Origin: Chitinophaga agri
Lineage (GTDB): Bacteria > Bacteroidota > Bacteroidia > Chitinophagales > Chitinophagaceae
Length of the DNA stretch: 64,000 nucleotides
NCBI RefSeq assembly: GCF_010093065.1
Contig: NZ_CP048113.1
Coordinates: 6,032,001-6,096,000, forward strand
Direction: 5' to 3'
Numbering within the stretch: the first letter of the stretch is position 1; the number at the start of each line of letters is the position of its first letter. The translations under genes were made by a program, and so were the position numbers. The notes under the pieces were generated by a model. That model made no database searches and was not told the origin of the DNA. It worked only from the letters and a program-made list of their open reading frames with translations. Positions 36,958 through 45,912 of this stretch are shown piece by piece.

Positions 36958-38109
36958 ATGAAAAAATTCCCGTTATTACTGTTTGTACTCAGCTTCGCTG
37001 CACCCCTGTTTGCACAGCAGTTCAATGGTCTGGACATGAACCTCGGAAACCTGTACCGCACCTCCAGCGCAAAGACCCGTTCTATCAGTCCGGAGAACTT
37101 TACAGGAGAAAAAGGTAAAGGAGGGATGGCCGTTCCTCAGAAAGATGCGGCGATCAATACTGCAAATGCTTCCCACGCGGCCCGTGATCTGGGGCAGGGA
37201 TGGAAAGTGAATCCCTTTGTTATTATTAAGCCCGGACAAACCTTTACCCTGGCAGAGATAGATGGTTCAGGCGCTATCCAGCATATATGGATGACGCCGA
37301 CAGGCGTATGGCGTTATTCCATCCTGCGCATGTACTGGGACGATGAGAAGGAGCCTTCGGTGGAATGTCCGGTAGGTGATTTCTTCGGGATGGCGTGGAA
37401 CGAATATGCGCCCCTGAACTCAATGGCGATAACCGTCAATCCGGGGAGTGCTTTTAATAGCTACTGGATGATGCCTTTCAGGAGGAAATGCCGGATCACG
37501 ATGGAGAATATCAATACTGAACAGATGACGCTGTATTATCAGGTAGACTATACCTTAACGGATGTGCCCGATGATGCCGCTTATTTTCATGCACAGTTCC
37601 GTCGTACAAATCCGGATACAACCTCCGACTATGTATTGCTTGACAATGTAAAAGGTAAAGGGCAGTATGTGGGCACCTTTATGGCGCTGGGTGTGAATAA
37701 TTCAGGTTGGTGGGGAGAAGGGGAGATCAAGTTCTTTATGGACGGTGATATGAAGTTTCCGACTATCTGTGGAACAGGCACAGAAGATTATTTCTGTGGA
37801 TCGTACAACTTTGACAGGGGAGGGCGGTATACTGAGTTCTGTACGCCCTATGCGGGATTACATCAGGTGATACGTCCGGACGGCACCTATAAGGCGCGCC
37901 AGCGATTTGGTATGTATCGCTGGCATATCATGGATCCGGTTCGCTTTGAGAAGGACTTACGTGTCACTATACAAGACCTGGGATGGAGAGAAGGAGGTCG
38001 GTACCTGAAGCAGCATTCTGATATCTCGTCAGTAGTATACTGGTACCAGACAGAACCGCATCAAACATTTCCTAAGTTACCATCGAGAGATAACCTGGAA
38101 GTTTATTGA
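36958..38109 (+). CDS. GH172-type glycoside hydrolase (DUF2961), secreted
   Basis: 383 residues from the ATG at 36958, which starts a signal peptide (MKKFPLLLFVLSFAAPLFAQ). The DUF2961 fold is clear: FTLAEIDGSGAIQHIWMT, the YWDDEKEPSVECPVGDFF segment, and the active-site strands GWWGEGEIKFFMDGD (Glu254/Glu256) and CGTGTEDYFCGSYNF (Glu276). The last two carry the two glutamates of the family. GH172 enzymes act on fructofuranosides, difructose anhydrides or D-arabinofuranosides. Single-domain members of this length usually assemble as trimers. The 3' end overlaps the convergent response regulator by 7 bases. Confidence 0.9.
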   Translation: MKKFPLLLFVLSFAAPLFAQQFNGLDMNLGNLYRTSSAKTRSISPENFTGEKGKGGMAVPQKDAAINTANASHAARDLGQGWKVNPFVIIKPGQTFTLAEIDGSGAIQHIWMTPTGVWRYSILRMYWDDEKEPSVECPVGDFFGMAWNEYAPLNSMAITVNPGSAFNSYWMMPFRRKCRITMENINTEQMTLYYQVDYTLTDVPDDAAYFHAQFRRTNPDTTSDYVLLDNVKGKGQYVGTFMALGVNNSGWWGEGEIKFFMDGDMKFPTICGTGTEDYFCGSYNFDRGGRYTEFCTPYAGLHQVIRPDGTYKARQRFGMYRWHIMDPVRFEKDLRVTIQDLGWREGGRYLKQHSDISSVVYWYQTEPHQTFPKLPSRDNLEVY

Positions 38110-38498
38110 GGCAGTGCTTTAGATAACACGGTTTCCAGTTGCTTGCACAACTCGCCAAAACTGGATGGCTTTGTAAGGAAATGAGCGGCGCCCATCTCAG
38201 CAGTTTCAATACCATCTTTTTCTCTCAGTGAGGTAGAGAAAATAACAACAGGGATGTTGCGGTAGGCGCTGTTCTTTTTGATTTCCGCAAGGAACTGTTT
38301 ACCATTCATTTTGGGCATGTTCAGATCCAGGAAGATCAGGTCACAATCCAGACCTGTATGGTCCAGCATGCGTAAACCTTCTTCTCCATCTGAAGCAAAA
38401 TGGCAGTGAGCTTCACTATCCACTATAGACATTGCTTCTCCAAAAAGCTCCTGGTCATCTAAGTCATCGTCTACCAGTAAAATTACTTTTTTAGCCAT
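38103..38498 (-). CDS. Stand-alone response regulator receiver protein
   Basis: 131 residues, one receiver domain and no output domain. The acidic pocket is Asp10-Asp12 in LLVDDDLDDQE, the phospho-acceptor is Asp58 in LIFLDLNMPKMNG, the Ser/Thr switch is in VVIFSTSLRE, and the conserved Lys is in HFLTKPSS. The DDDxDDQE start and length resemble CheY-like proteins found with phytochrome-type or hybrid kinases in Bacteroidota. It may be phosphorylated by a kinase elsewhere and act by protein contact. A divergent, unknown membrane-protein gene lies 134 bases away. Confidence 0.93.
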   Translation of the reverse strand: MAKKVILLVDDDLDDQELFGEAMSIVDSEAHCHFASDGEEGLRMLDHTGLDCDLIFLDLNMPKMNGKQFLAEIKKNSAYRNIPVVIFSTSLREKDGIETAEMGAAHFLTKPSSFGELCKQLETVLSKALPQ

Positions 38499-38632
38499 AT
38501 GTGCCGCAAAAATAAAGATAATCCCGTTACCAAAGGTGTTAACAGACAGATAAGTTAGTCGTTATGTGATATTAAATAAAACAAATATAAGTATGTAACT
38601 TGCTACCATTATCAACCCTGTAACCTACTAAA

Positions 38633-40021
38633 ATGGCAACCTTTTTTGATGCTACCCAGCGACGTATATTGAAATATGTATGGGTGCCTGCAATTGTGTA
38701 TTTGTTATTCTATCTGGTTTCGGATATACATCAGCGGGACTTTTATGCAAAGTTAAATTTCGGAGAAAAAAGAGATACGGACTACATCGCGTCTGTCTTA
38801 CTTATATTTCCGTTTGTGGTCGCTGTTGGATATGAGTTTTTTATGCGGAAAAAATATAAGGAGATCTTACTAATGGTCGCGGCCGCAATCGGTTCGAATG
38901 CGTTAATAATGCTCGATTTTCATCTCCGTGTGACGCACAATTCTCCTGCGTATGGTATAACAGCAATGGCGACGGCACTTACAACCAATGGTTTGCTGCT
39001 TTTATTAAGAGCTCACCTGTTGGGATATGACCGGTTACAGCGTCATGCACTTATTTCATTGATCATTACCTATTTTACTTCAACCGTCGCAACAAACATC
39101 TTCGGTTTCGTCAATGCCTTCCATCATATGAGTTTCTGGTGGAGGGAAGTGATCACCTTACCTTTCAGGGCACTGTTACCATTTTTTTATTTCATGGGCT
39201 TGTTGCTGTCAGACAATCTGGCTGCCAGTAATACCTATCTGGAGAAATTGAAGTCAAAGGTGCAGGTGATCAGCAGTAAGGAGTACTTTGTATTATACTG
39301 CTTCCTGATCAACGTAGCCATTTTTGGTGCTGTTGGAATGGGCTGGAATGTAGGCGCAGTCTATAATAATATATTCGGCTATAAACAATTTGAAACAACG
39401 TTTGTGTCAGTAGTGGTAGCCATTATCCTGGCACTGGGCTATGCAGTGGCTATTGCGGCGGCAGGTTACGTCTTACGCAATATCATCATCAGCAGAATGA
39501 TGACCATTGGTAGTGATAATGGCTGGATGTATGCCATGCATTACTCTTTCATGCTGAATATCATTCCGGTGATATGCTGGATGATTGCAGAAGACAGGCA
39601 TGAGACAGAAGAAGAGAACGCATATTTTTATCTGTCAAAACAATATTCGAGTGTAGGGACGATGATCATGATCATGGGGGGACTCTTTTCCTGTATCTCC
39701 GCATGGTATATACTGATGACTGCCCGTAATTACCGTGAGTATGGTGGATACGCAAACGGTATTGCATTTATATGCGTTGTCAGTGCGTTGATGCATATAG
39801 CGCTGAAGAGCTCTAAAACTCCTATATACTGGATCTTATCACTAAATGCATTATCTACCTTGTTTTTTGCGGTGGTCGGAGGAACAGGGGAAGGCCTTAC
39901 GGGTATTATGTTTGTGAATATTTATCTCTCCTTTTTTGTATTGATGGAAATATTTCATCCTTCCCTGAATAAATACCAGCTGGAAGAAGATAAAATACCG
40001 GAAGGCATACCTGCGGAGTAA
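38633..40021 (+). CDS. Polytopic membrane protein, unknown
   Basis: 462 residues with about 11-12 hydrophobic helices spread along the whole chain, starting at residue 15 (KYVWVPAIVYLLFYLVSDI). Loops are short except for a charged stretch around residue 210 (SNTYLEKLKSKVQVISSKE). No transporter or kinase motif is recognisable. Glycine-rich helices (LGYAVAIAAAGYVL; FAVVGGTGEGLTG) recur. The gene is divergent from the single-domain response regulator, which hints at a shared signalling theme, but nothing in the sequence proves it. A terminator-like hairpin lies 60 bases after the stop. Confidence 0.75.
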   Translation: MATFFDATQRRILKYVWVPAIVYLLFYLVSDIHQRDFYAKLNFGEKRDTDYIASVLLIFPFVVAVGYEFFMRKKYKEILLMVAAAIGSNALIMLDFHLRVTHNSPAYGITAMATALTTNGLLLLLRAHLLGYDRLQRHALISLIITYFTSTVATNIFGFVNAFHHMSFWWREVITLPFRALLPFFYFMGLLLSDNLAASNTYLEKLKSKVQVISSKEYFVLYCFLINVAIFGAVGMGWNVGAVYNNIFGYKQFETTFVSVVVAIILALGYAVAIAAAGYVLRNIIISRMMTIGSDNGWMYAMHYSFMLNIIPVICWMIAEDRHETEEENAYFYLSKQYSSVGTMIMIMGGLFSCISAWYILMTARNYREYGGYANGIAFICVVSALMHIALKSSKTPIYWILSLNALSTLFFAVVGGTGEGLTGIMFVNIYLSFFVLMEIFHPSLNKYQLEEDKIPEGIPAE

Positions 40022-40081
40022 CTGCTGTCAATACTGCGGAAAGCACCGTTTTTTCAAAAATCCGGAAATCAGATTTAACAT

Positions 40082-40133
40082 AAACAACTTTTCATAGGGC
40101 TAATCAGCGCATATATGGGAAGTTGTTTTTTTT
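40082..40133 (+). terminator. Probable intrinsic terminator after the membrane-protein gene
   Basis: AAACAACTT (40082-40090) pairs with AAGTTGTTT (40120-40128), extended by two G-U pairs inside, with a large loop, and runs into TTTTT. The large loop makes it weaker than the others in this window. Confidence 0.55.
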
Positions 40134-40516
40134 ATATAAATGAATAGAACGGCTTATAACTATTATTAATAGTAGTACCTTTTATTCCCGGAAATGTTGT
40201 AAATTCAAATCGTCACATTTGCGACTAAAAGGTAATACTGCATTGATTATGCAGTATTCTCGTAAACAGGCGGACATAAACAGAAGTAAGTTAACCTGAA
40301 TGAGATGGAAGACAATTACTCTTTGCGCCTATCGGGCGTAGTGTTTTTGGAATCATGTTCGTATTTAACTCCCCCAGGTGTTCCGGCAATTTACCATCCC
40401 TATCACTGCATTTTATCTGCAGTAAAACTTCATTGCTGGCTGAACGCGCCTCCCGGATAGCCCAGTTACAGCAATTCCACCAGTTCTCCTCTTTATTTAT
40501 ATATAATTTACCCGAC
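40134..40516. other. Intergenic region upstream of the sensor-domain gene
   Basis: About 380 bases, AT-rich at the start. The downstream frame is open from an ATG at 40355, but residues before 40517 are Ser/Leu-rich, have no homology to the neighbour and end at the better start. I take this stretch as leader and promoter and see no other feature. Confidence 0.35.
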
Positions 40517-41029
40517 ATGAAGCTAGATATTAACTTTAATTCCTTACTGCCTTTTCAACAATCCGAACACGTACCTGCATCTTTCGAACATTATTTGTCT
40601 TCTGAGAAGCCACCCCTGTATTATGCTACGCCGCAGTGTAGTATACTCATACAGCAGATGCAGCTTTTTGAGCGAAATTTCTGGTATACAGTGATTGATG
40701 CTACTGAAGATAACCTGCTGATAAAATTCGATCTTCAGCCAGGTCTGAATAAATTATTGATCTATACTATCCAGAATGATAATGAGATGATGTTCCTGCA
40801 TCAGGACATCGGGATCGATATCGGTGAGAATGATTATTGTTATCTGGGTGGCGGTTTCCAGGCCAGGGACCTGCGGGTGCTGGTCAGTAAAGGCCATTAT
40901 GAATCGCTTGCTTTCCCGTTCTCTGCTGAGCAGGACGATCAGGAGAGCATGAAGAGTGCAGAGACTTTTGCTTTCGTGAATAAATTCCTTTTTGCCCTTG
41001 GTCTGTTAAATACAGAGACCAGGAAATAA
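40517..41029 (+). CDS. Stand-alone homologue of the neighbouring AraC sensor domain
   Basis: 170 residues from the ATG at 40517 (MKLDINFNSLLPFQ). Residues about 40-135 follow the N-terminal half of the AraC regulator encoded 37 bases downstream. The same landmarks occur in the same order and nearly the same spacing: L-x-QQ-x-Q, an ED turn, Q-P, a beta strand ending in M-x-F, YL, and GH before the last strand. There is no helix-turn-helix; the chain ends with a short helix (FVNKFLFALGLLN). It looks like a free ligand-sensing or dimerisation partner of that regulator. An open frame upstream to 40355 would add 54 residues of no clear character. Confidence 0.6.
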   Translation: MKLDINFNSLLPFQQSEHVPASFEHYLSSEKPPLYYATPQCSILIQQMQLFERNFWYTVIDATEDNLLIKFDLQPGLNKLLIYTIQNDNEMMFLHQDIGIDIGENDYCYLGGGFQARDLRVLVSKGHYESLAFPFSAEQDDQESMKSAETFAFVNKFLFALGLLNTETRK

Positions 41030-41066
41030 AGTGTTAACCATTATTCTATCATAAAACCTCTCCAAT

Positions 41067-42071
41067 ATGCCAATTGAGTTCCGGTTACCTGGGCATTTGA
41101 CCCGGGATGCAGTGTTGACGCATGTTGTACCTGTGCGTTATCGCAAAATGAGATTACCGATTGAAGATGCTACTGCTGCCTGTATCTCAGGTAAATGGGG
41201 TACGTTTCTGCAACAGCAGGTGCAGGTTGCCGACAATTCTTATAGTGAGCTGTATATAGAGCCGGCTGAAGATATCAGTGTTACGCTGGCCGTCAGTCAG
41301 CCGGTTATCATTGTTCATACAGTCGTAGCAGGTAATGCACGTATGATTTTTCCGGATAGTCATATACAGTTGCAGTCAGGCAAGATAGGTTTACAGTATC
41401 TTTCTCCGGAAGTGGAATATACTATTCAGTTACAGGCAGGACATCCGCTGCGAAGCGTTTATTTCCAGGCACCGGTTACGTTGCTGCAGGAACTGGCGGA
41501 TACTTATCCTCAGCTGAAAGATATGTTGAAGACAATGCGGTCGGGTAGTGGCTATTCTGCGCACCTGCCGTATATCCGCCTGAGTGCGGCCGTGCGGACC
41601 GAGATGGAGAAAATGAAGAATTGTCCGCTGGCAGGACAGGCCCGTACGCAGTATTATGGAAACCGTATCAGTGATGTGGTCATTGCCTATCTGGATAACA
41701 TGCATCGTATCAATTTACAGGATAGCAGGATGATCCTGTTGCATGAAAAAGAGATCGATGAATTTATAGAAAGAGTGGATCGCTGTCCGGAAGAGCATGT
41801 TAATGTGGAAGAACGGGCACATGCACTTGGACTGACAGAACGGGCACTGGAAAATGCGTTCAAGCTGAAACTAGGTAGTACGGTGAAGATCTACGTATTG
41901 CAGCAAAGAGTAGAAAAGGCGAAGCAGTTACTGGTCGCTACAATGCATACTATTACAGATATTGCGTTGGAGGTAGGTTATACTGATCCGTCATACTTCA
42001 TCCGTATTTTCAAGCAAACCGCAGGTGTTACTCCAGGCCGGTACAGAAGCGATCACAGTGCGGCTATTTAG
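41067..42071 (+). CDS. AraC-family transcriptional regulator
   Basis: 334 residues. The N-terminal 200 residues form a beta-rich sensor domain (GTFLQQQVQVADNSYSELYI; VEYTIQLQAGHPLRSVYFQA). The C-terminal AraC domain at about 235-330 has NVEERAHALGLTERALENAF as the first HTH and HTITDIALEVGYTDPSYFIRIFKQTAGVTPGRYR as the second, the best conserved part of the family. It follows the stand-alone sensor-domain gene closely and is probably co-transcribed. Its targets may lie downstream, or it may regulate its own unit. Confidence 0.92.
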   Translation: MPIEFRLPGHLTRDAVLTHVVPVRYRKMRLPIEDATAACISGKWGTFLQQQVQVADNSYSELYIEPAEDISVTLAVSQPVIIVHTVVAGNARMIFPDSHIQLQSGKIGLQYLSPEVEYTIQLQAGHPLRSVYFQAPVTLLQELADTYPQLKDMLKTMRSGSGYSAHLPYIRLSAAVRTEMEKMKNCPLAGQARTQYYGNRISDVVIAYLDNMHRINLQDSRMILLHEKEIDEFIERVDRCPEEHVNVEERAHALGLTERALENAFKLKLGSTVKIYVLQQRVEKAKQLLVATMHTITDIALEVGYTDPSYFIRIFKQTAGVTPGRYRSDHSAAI

Positions 42072-42880
42072 CGTGGTATAGGATAAAAGAAACCGCAATT
42101 AGCGCCGAATTGGTTGCCTTTGTCCTATCACATTCCCTGCTGGTTTGCGATATTTGTAAGGTGACAACCCGATTAACCCATTTTTTAGAGTCGTACCACG
42201 AGGTAGTTAATGCCGCTGCAATAGAGAATAAACCTTATTTATAATCAGTTTAATACAGGTCTTACTGATCATAGCTTTAAAAGATATTTCGCCTTTCATC
42301 ATATACGGACGGGTATTCTTTCTAAGAATACAGTTTTCCTCAACTGCTTACAATGTAAGTATGTCTGTATAGCGGTAAATCAGCCGGATGGCCACTCCTT
42401 TGCACTAGCGAAGGACTGGTGTCCGCTGACAGCGTGGGATAGACAGGCACCTTTTTTAATGGTATATTGAGGATATCTAGCTGTTCTGCTTGTCCAGGCG
42501 GAACATTCTCTGAAAATATCAGAACATATTTCGCTATAGTATGGAGATGGTCATTTCCTTCGTGGGAAGATCGTCATAAGCGATGCTTGTTCGTAAACTT
42601 TTTTTTAGTGTTAGTTCTTTGTCTACCACCCCCTTCATCCGTTTAGTTAATCCATTTAAAGGTAGGCAGAACTATTGTTGTACAGTCTCCGTATGACCAG
42701 ACTTTCCCTCGTTAACTGGTAGGGTCAGAAAGAACTGTTGATTATTATTCCGGGAAATGGCCTCAGGGCTTTTCCCGGAATTTCTTTTTATGTGCCTGTC
42801 TTTTATTACTTTTCGTTCATTTTCATTAAATTAGCAGTGATCAACACCTGGCAACGTTACACCGCAGAAAACCTCAAAAT
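42072..42880. other. 809-base stretch with no gene but a terminal hairpin
   Basis: No frame has a start plus coding character. One plus-strand frame is open from 42225 to 42470 but has no usable start codon. A perfect 8-bp palindrome with a 3-base spacer (GTATTCTT-TCT-AAGAATAC) lies at 42313-42331. A strong terminator lies at 42748-42789, about 680 bases after the AraC gene. The distance suggests either a very long 3' untranslated region or an independent non-coding RNA ending there. Confidence 0.45.
42748..42789 (+). terminator. Intrinsic terminator without an obvious gene before it
   Basis: A perfect 10-bp stem (42748-42757 with 42771-42780), a 13-base loop, then TTTCTTTTT. The nearest upstream gene on this strand ends about 680 bases earlier. 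Confidence 0.8.
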
Positions 42881-44617
42881 ATGTACAGATTGCTTTCCCT
42901 GATCAAGACAGGGACGGATGTTTTGCAGGAGAACAGGAAGCGCACCACTGTCGTTATAGTAAATGTAATGGCTATTATCCCTGCTATACTGGCATTCATC
43001 ATGGGACCTGTGCTGTTGACCATTACCGGCAGCTGGCAAACGTTAATTTATCCCTGGATAGAAGCAGCCGTATTAACGATCGCTGTCATACTCAATAAGA
43101 AACATCAGTTTAACAGGGCTGCATTACTCACATTTCTTGTGCATTCATTTGGTCTCTTCTTTTTCGGTCTGTTACTCGGGAAGGCCGCCTGCATTGAAGG
43201 GATTGTCATTTTTATGATAGGGTTCAGTTTCCTGTTATTCGAACGCAGAAAAGAGCAGATACTCAGTATTTCATTTTTGCTGGTGATTGCCCTGCTACTG
43301 GAACTGAACGCATTCTTCCATGTGGTACAACATCTGCCTTACCCGGAAAGTGCGGGAAATCTGATGTATGGTATTATCTTTTTCCTTGTTACATTCCTGA
43401 ATATTATGGTGCTCCGGTTCTACAGTCAGGACTTTTCTGACTGGATCAGGCGCCTGGAGATAAAGAGCATGTCCAAGAGTACTTTTATTGCCAAGACCAG
43501 TCATGACCTGCGGGGATCTATTAATGTGATAGAGAGCATACTGGAAGACTGGTTTGATCCAAGCCATTCCCAGCCGGGCGCACCTATTACGGTTGATTAT
43601 GACCAGGTATCCAATATGTATTTTGCCACGCAGGACGTAAAACTGGTGATGAATGATGTGTTGAGCCTGAGTAAGATAGAATCAGGTTCGTATGATGATA
43701 TCACCCGGTCATCTGTCAGGATCAGGGAATGGTTTTCAAAACGGGCGGCCGGGTACCAGGTACTGGGTAACAGAAAGGCCGTTAAGATCGCCTGTCGTAT
43801 TGATGATGATGTGCCCGAATACATCATTACAGACGCTGCCAAGATGCATCGTATAGTGATCAACCTGTTGACGAATGCCATCAAATTCACCAGGAACGAT
43901 ACGGTAGTGCGTTTGCATGTCTACCTGCAGGCAGACACGACCATTTGCCTGGATATTGCAGATGAAGGGTTTGGAATAGAGGAAAAGAACCTGGAAAAGA
44001 TTTTCAGTCCTTACGTATCCCAGCAGCATCAGCAAACGGAATCAACAGGACTGGGACTGACTATTTCCCGTCATTTTGCCCGTCGTATGGGTGGTAATAT
44101 CACGGTGAGGAGCGTTCCAGGTAACGGGAGTGTGTTCACCCTGAGCTTACCCCTTGAACCGGGTACGATACCGCAGGCGAAAGTACTGCCGCCACCTTCT
44201 CAACATCCTTTGAATGCCAATAGCCTTGATCACCTGCTCCCATTTGATGTACTGGTGATGGATGATGACATGATGTGCCGCACCATTGCACAGCGGTTAC
44301 TGAGTAAAATGGTCAGAAACGTGATGCTGGCCGATAGCTTTGAAAAAGGATTATGGCTGGCCAATGAACAACCGCCTAACCTGATACTGCTGGACCTCAA
44401 TATGCCGGGCTTCAGTGGAAAAGAAATGTTATATAAGATAAAAAACCATCCACAGCTGGCAGATGTGCCGGTGATTATCTGCTCTGCTGACGCCTACGAG
44501 GAAACGATTGCCGATATGAAAAATTTCGGTGCAGATGGTTATCTGGTGAAACCTATTACTACTTCAAGTCAGTTGTATAATGAGATAGTCAAATTCAGCC
44601 GGACGGTAGCAAGCTGA
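42881..44617 (+). CDS. Hybrid sensor histidine kinase with C-terminal receiver
   Basis: 578 residues. About six N-terminal membrane helices (25-180) form the only sensor region, with no periplasmic domain. A HisKA helix contains His208 (AKTSHDLRGSINVIES). The HATPase domain at about 300-425 has the N box (NLLTNAIKF, Asn332), the G1 box (DEGFGIEEKN) and G2 (STGLGLTI). The receiver domain at about 455-575 has the acidic DDD at 461-463, phospho-acceptor Asp505 in LLDLNMPG, and Lys in LVKPI. No DNA-binding output exists, so the signal must pass to a separate regulator, such as a phosphotransfer or receiver protein. The terpene synthase gene follows 116 bases downstream in the same direction. Confidence 0.93.
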   Translation: MYRLLSLIKTGTDVLQENRKRTTVVIVNVMAIIPAILAFIMGPVLLTITGSWQTLIYPWIEAAVLTIAVILNKKHQFNRAALLTFLVHSFGLFFFGLLLGKAACIEGIVIFMIGFSFLLFERRKEQILSISFLLVIALLLELNAFFHVVQHLPYPESAGNLMYGIIFFLVTFLNIMVLRFYSQDFSDWIRRLEIKSMSKSTFIAKTSHDLRGSINVIESILEDWFDPSHSQPGAPITVDYDQVSNMYFATQDVKLVMNDVLSLSKIESGSYDDITRSSVRIREWFSKRAAGYQVLGNRKAVKIACRIDDDVPEYIITDAAKMHRIVINLLTNAIKFTRNDTVVRLHVYLQADTTICLDIADEGFGIEEKNLEKIFSPYVSQQHQQTESTGLGLTISRHFARRMGGNITVRSVPGNGSVFTLSLPLEPGTIPQAKVLPPPSQHPLNANSLDHLLPFDVLVMDDDMMCRTIAQRLLSKMVRNVMLADSFEKGLWLANEQPPNLILLDLNMPGFSGKEMLYKIKNHPQLADVPVIICSADAYEETIADMKNFGADGYLVKPITTSSQLYNEIVKFSRTVAS

Positions 44618-44733
44618 TTTGTAGTTGTTTATAGCCTGTTAAGACGCCCTTTCTTTTATAAATGCAGCATAGATTTTTTTTAAATTCAAAGTGATAAGAA
44701 TCATTTCTCCTAACATTTCTAAATCACTTTGTC

Positions 44734-45768
44734 ATGCTGTATTCAACATTCAGTATTCCCGCATTGTATTGTCCGTTCAATTCCCAGATCAGTCCATATG
44801 CGAGTGCAGTTGAGGCACATACTACGCAATGGGTGGAACGCTTTCACCTTCATGAAGCGATCCGGGGTTACAGAGAGTCTAAGTTCGCCTACATGACTTC
44901 CCGGTTTTACCCGACGGCGGAGTACGGGCGGCTTTGTCTGGCTAATGATCTGCTTGTACTGCTATTTCTGATGGACGACATTTTCGACAACAAGGATGAA
45001 GAAGCACAACATCCTGACAATCTGAAAAAGCTGCTGTATGCCAGTCTGGGCATCCTCAAAGAGGGGCATGTCTATACACTGGAAGATCTGTATAGCAGGT
45101 ACATGCCCGGCCAGGATATAGTACACAGAGGCATCACGCAGGCGATGGTCGCCAAGGAACATATCAACATACTCGCTGCACTGACGGACGTATGGCAAAG
45201 GGTACAGGCCTGTACTTCAGTCACCTACCAGCAAACCTTTGTACAGGATATGCTAAAATTATTCAATGCGGTAAACTGGCAGAACCAGAATGTGAATGCG
45301 GACCGTATGCCATCAGTTGCCGACTACATTGAGTCCCGTCCGCTCATAGGAGGGGCACACATTGCCGCTACGCTGATAGAACTGGCGGAGCAGGTACATC
45401 TGCCGGAGCATATTATCAACCATAAAAAGCTGCTGACACTTACCATGCTTTGCGGGCACCTGGGATGCTGGGCCAATGACCTTTACTCGCTTGGAAAGGA
45501 GCTGGAGCAGGGAGATACCCATAACCTGGTGCTGGTGATCCAGGAGGAAAAACAGTTGGCGATGGAGGATGCTATCAATGAAACGGTACGTTTACATAAC
45601 CAGGAGATGATACAGTTTGAGCGCATATTTCATTCGCTGCCCTCATTTGATGATAAGACCGACGAAGAGGTATATAAGTATGCCTTTTGCCTGGCGATGA
45701 TCGTAAGAGGGAATATAGACTGGAGTTTGCAGGATACCTCCCGTTACCAGCAACATGCATTTGCATGA
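44734..45768 (+). CDS. Class I terpene synthase
   Basis: 344 residues, the usual size of bacterial terpene cyclases. All active-site motifs are present: the Asp-rich DDIFD at 81-85, the pyrophosphate-sensor Arg202 (SRPLIGG) exactly 46 residues before the NSE triad, the NSE motif NDLYSLGKE at 248-256, and the C-terminal RY pair at 337-338. The enzyme should ionise farnesyl or geranylgeranyl diphosphate with Mg2+ and release a cyclic terpene. Known Chitinophaga terpene synthases include sesquiterpene and diterpene cyclases, but chain length and product cannot be read from the sequence. No P450, prenyltransferase or other tailoring gene is beside it, so the product may be the free hydrocarbon or alcohol. 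Confidence 0.94.
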   Translation: MLYSTFSIPALYCPFNSQISPYASAVEAHTTQWVERFHLHEAIRGYRESKFAYMTSRFYPTAEYGRLCLANDLLVLLFLMDDIFDNKDEEAQHPDNLKKLLYASLGILKEGHVYTLEDLYSRYMPGQDIVHRGITQAMVAKEHINILAALTDVWQRVQACTSVTYQQTFVQDMLKLFNAVNWQNQNVNADRMPSVADYIESRPLIGGAHIAATLIELAEQVHLPEHIINHKKLLTLTMLCGHLGCWANDLYSLGKELEQGDTHNLVLVIQEEKQLAMEDAINETVRLHNQEMIQFERIFHSLPSFDDKTDEEVYKYAFCLAMIVRGNIDWSLQDTSRYQQHAFA

Positions 45769-45912
45769 GCCGGTGCCGTTGGGGGCAGTTATTCAAATGA
45801 CAGGCGCCCTGTTATTTGCGGATCACGGGGCGTCGCTGTTAGCAGTTCATCTGTTTGTATACACGGGTTGGAAAGTATTTTATTATCTTATAGCCGGTAA
45901 AAAAAAATGGTC

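Noticed and set aside
40355..40516. Upstream extension of the stand-alone sensor-domain gene
   Set aside because: The extra 54 residues lack a leader or similarity to the neighbouring sensor domain; the ATG at 40517 fits the homologous region better.
42225..42470. Plus-strand frame open for about 80 codons
   Set aside because: It has no usable start codon and no domain or composition support, and it lies in AT-rich non-coding DNA.
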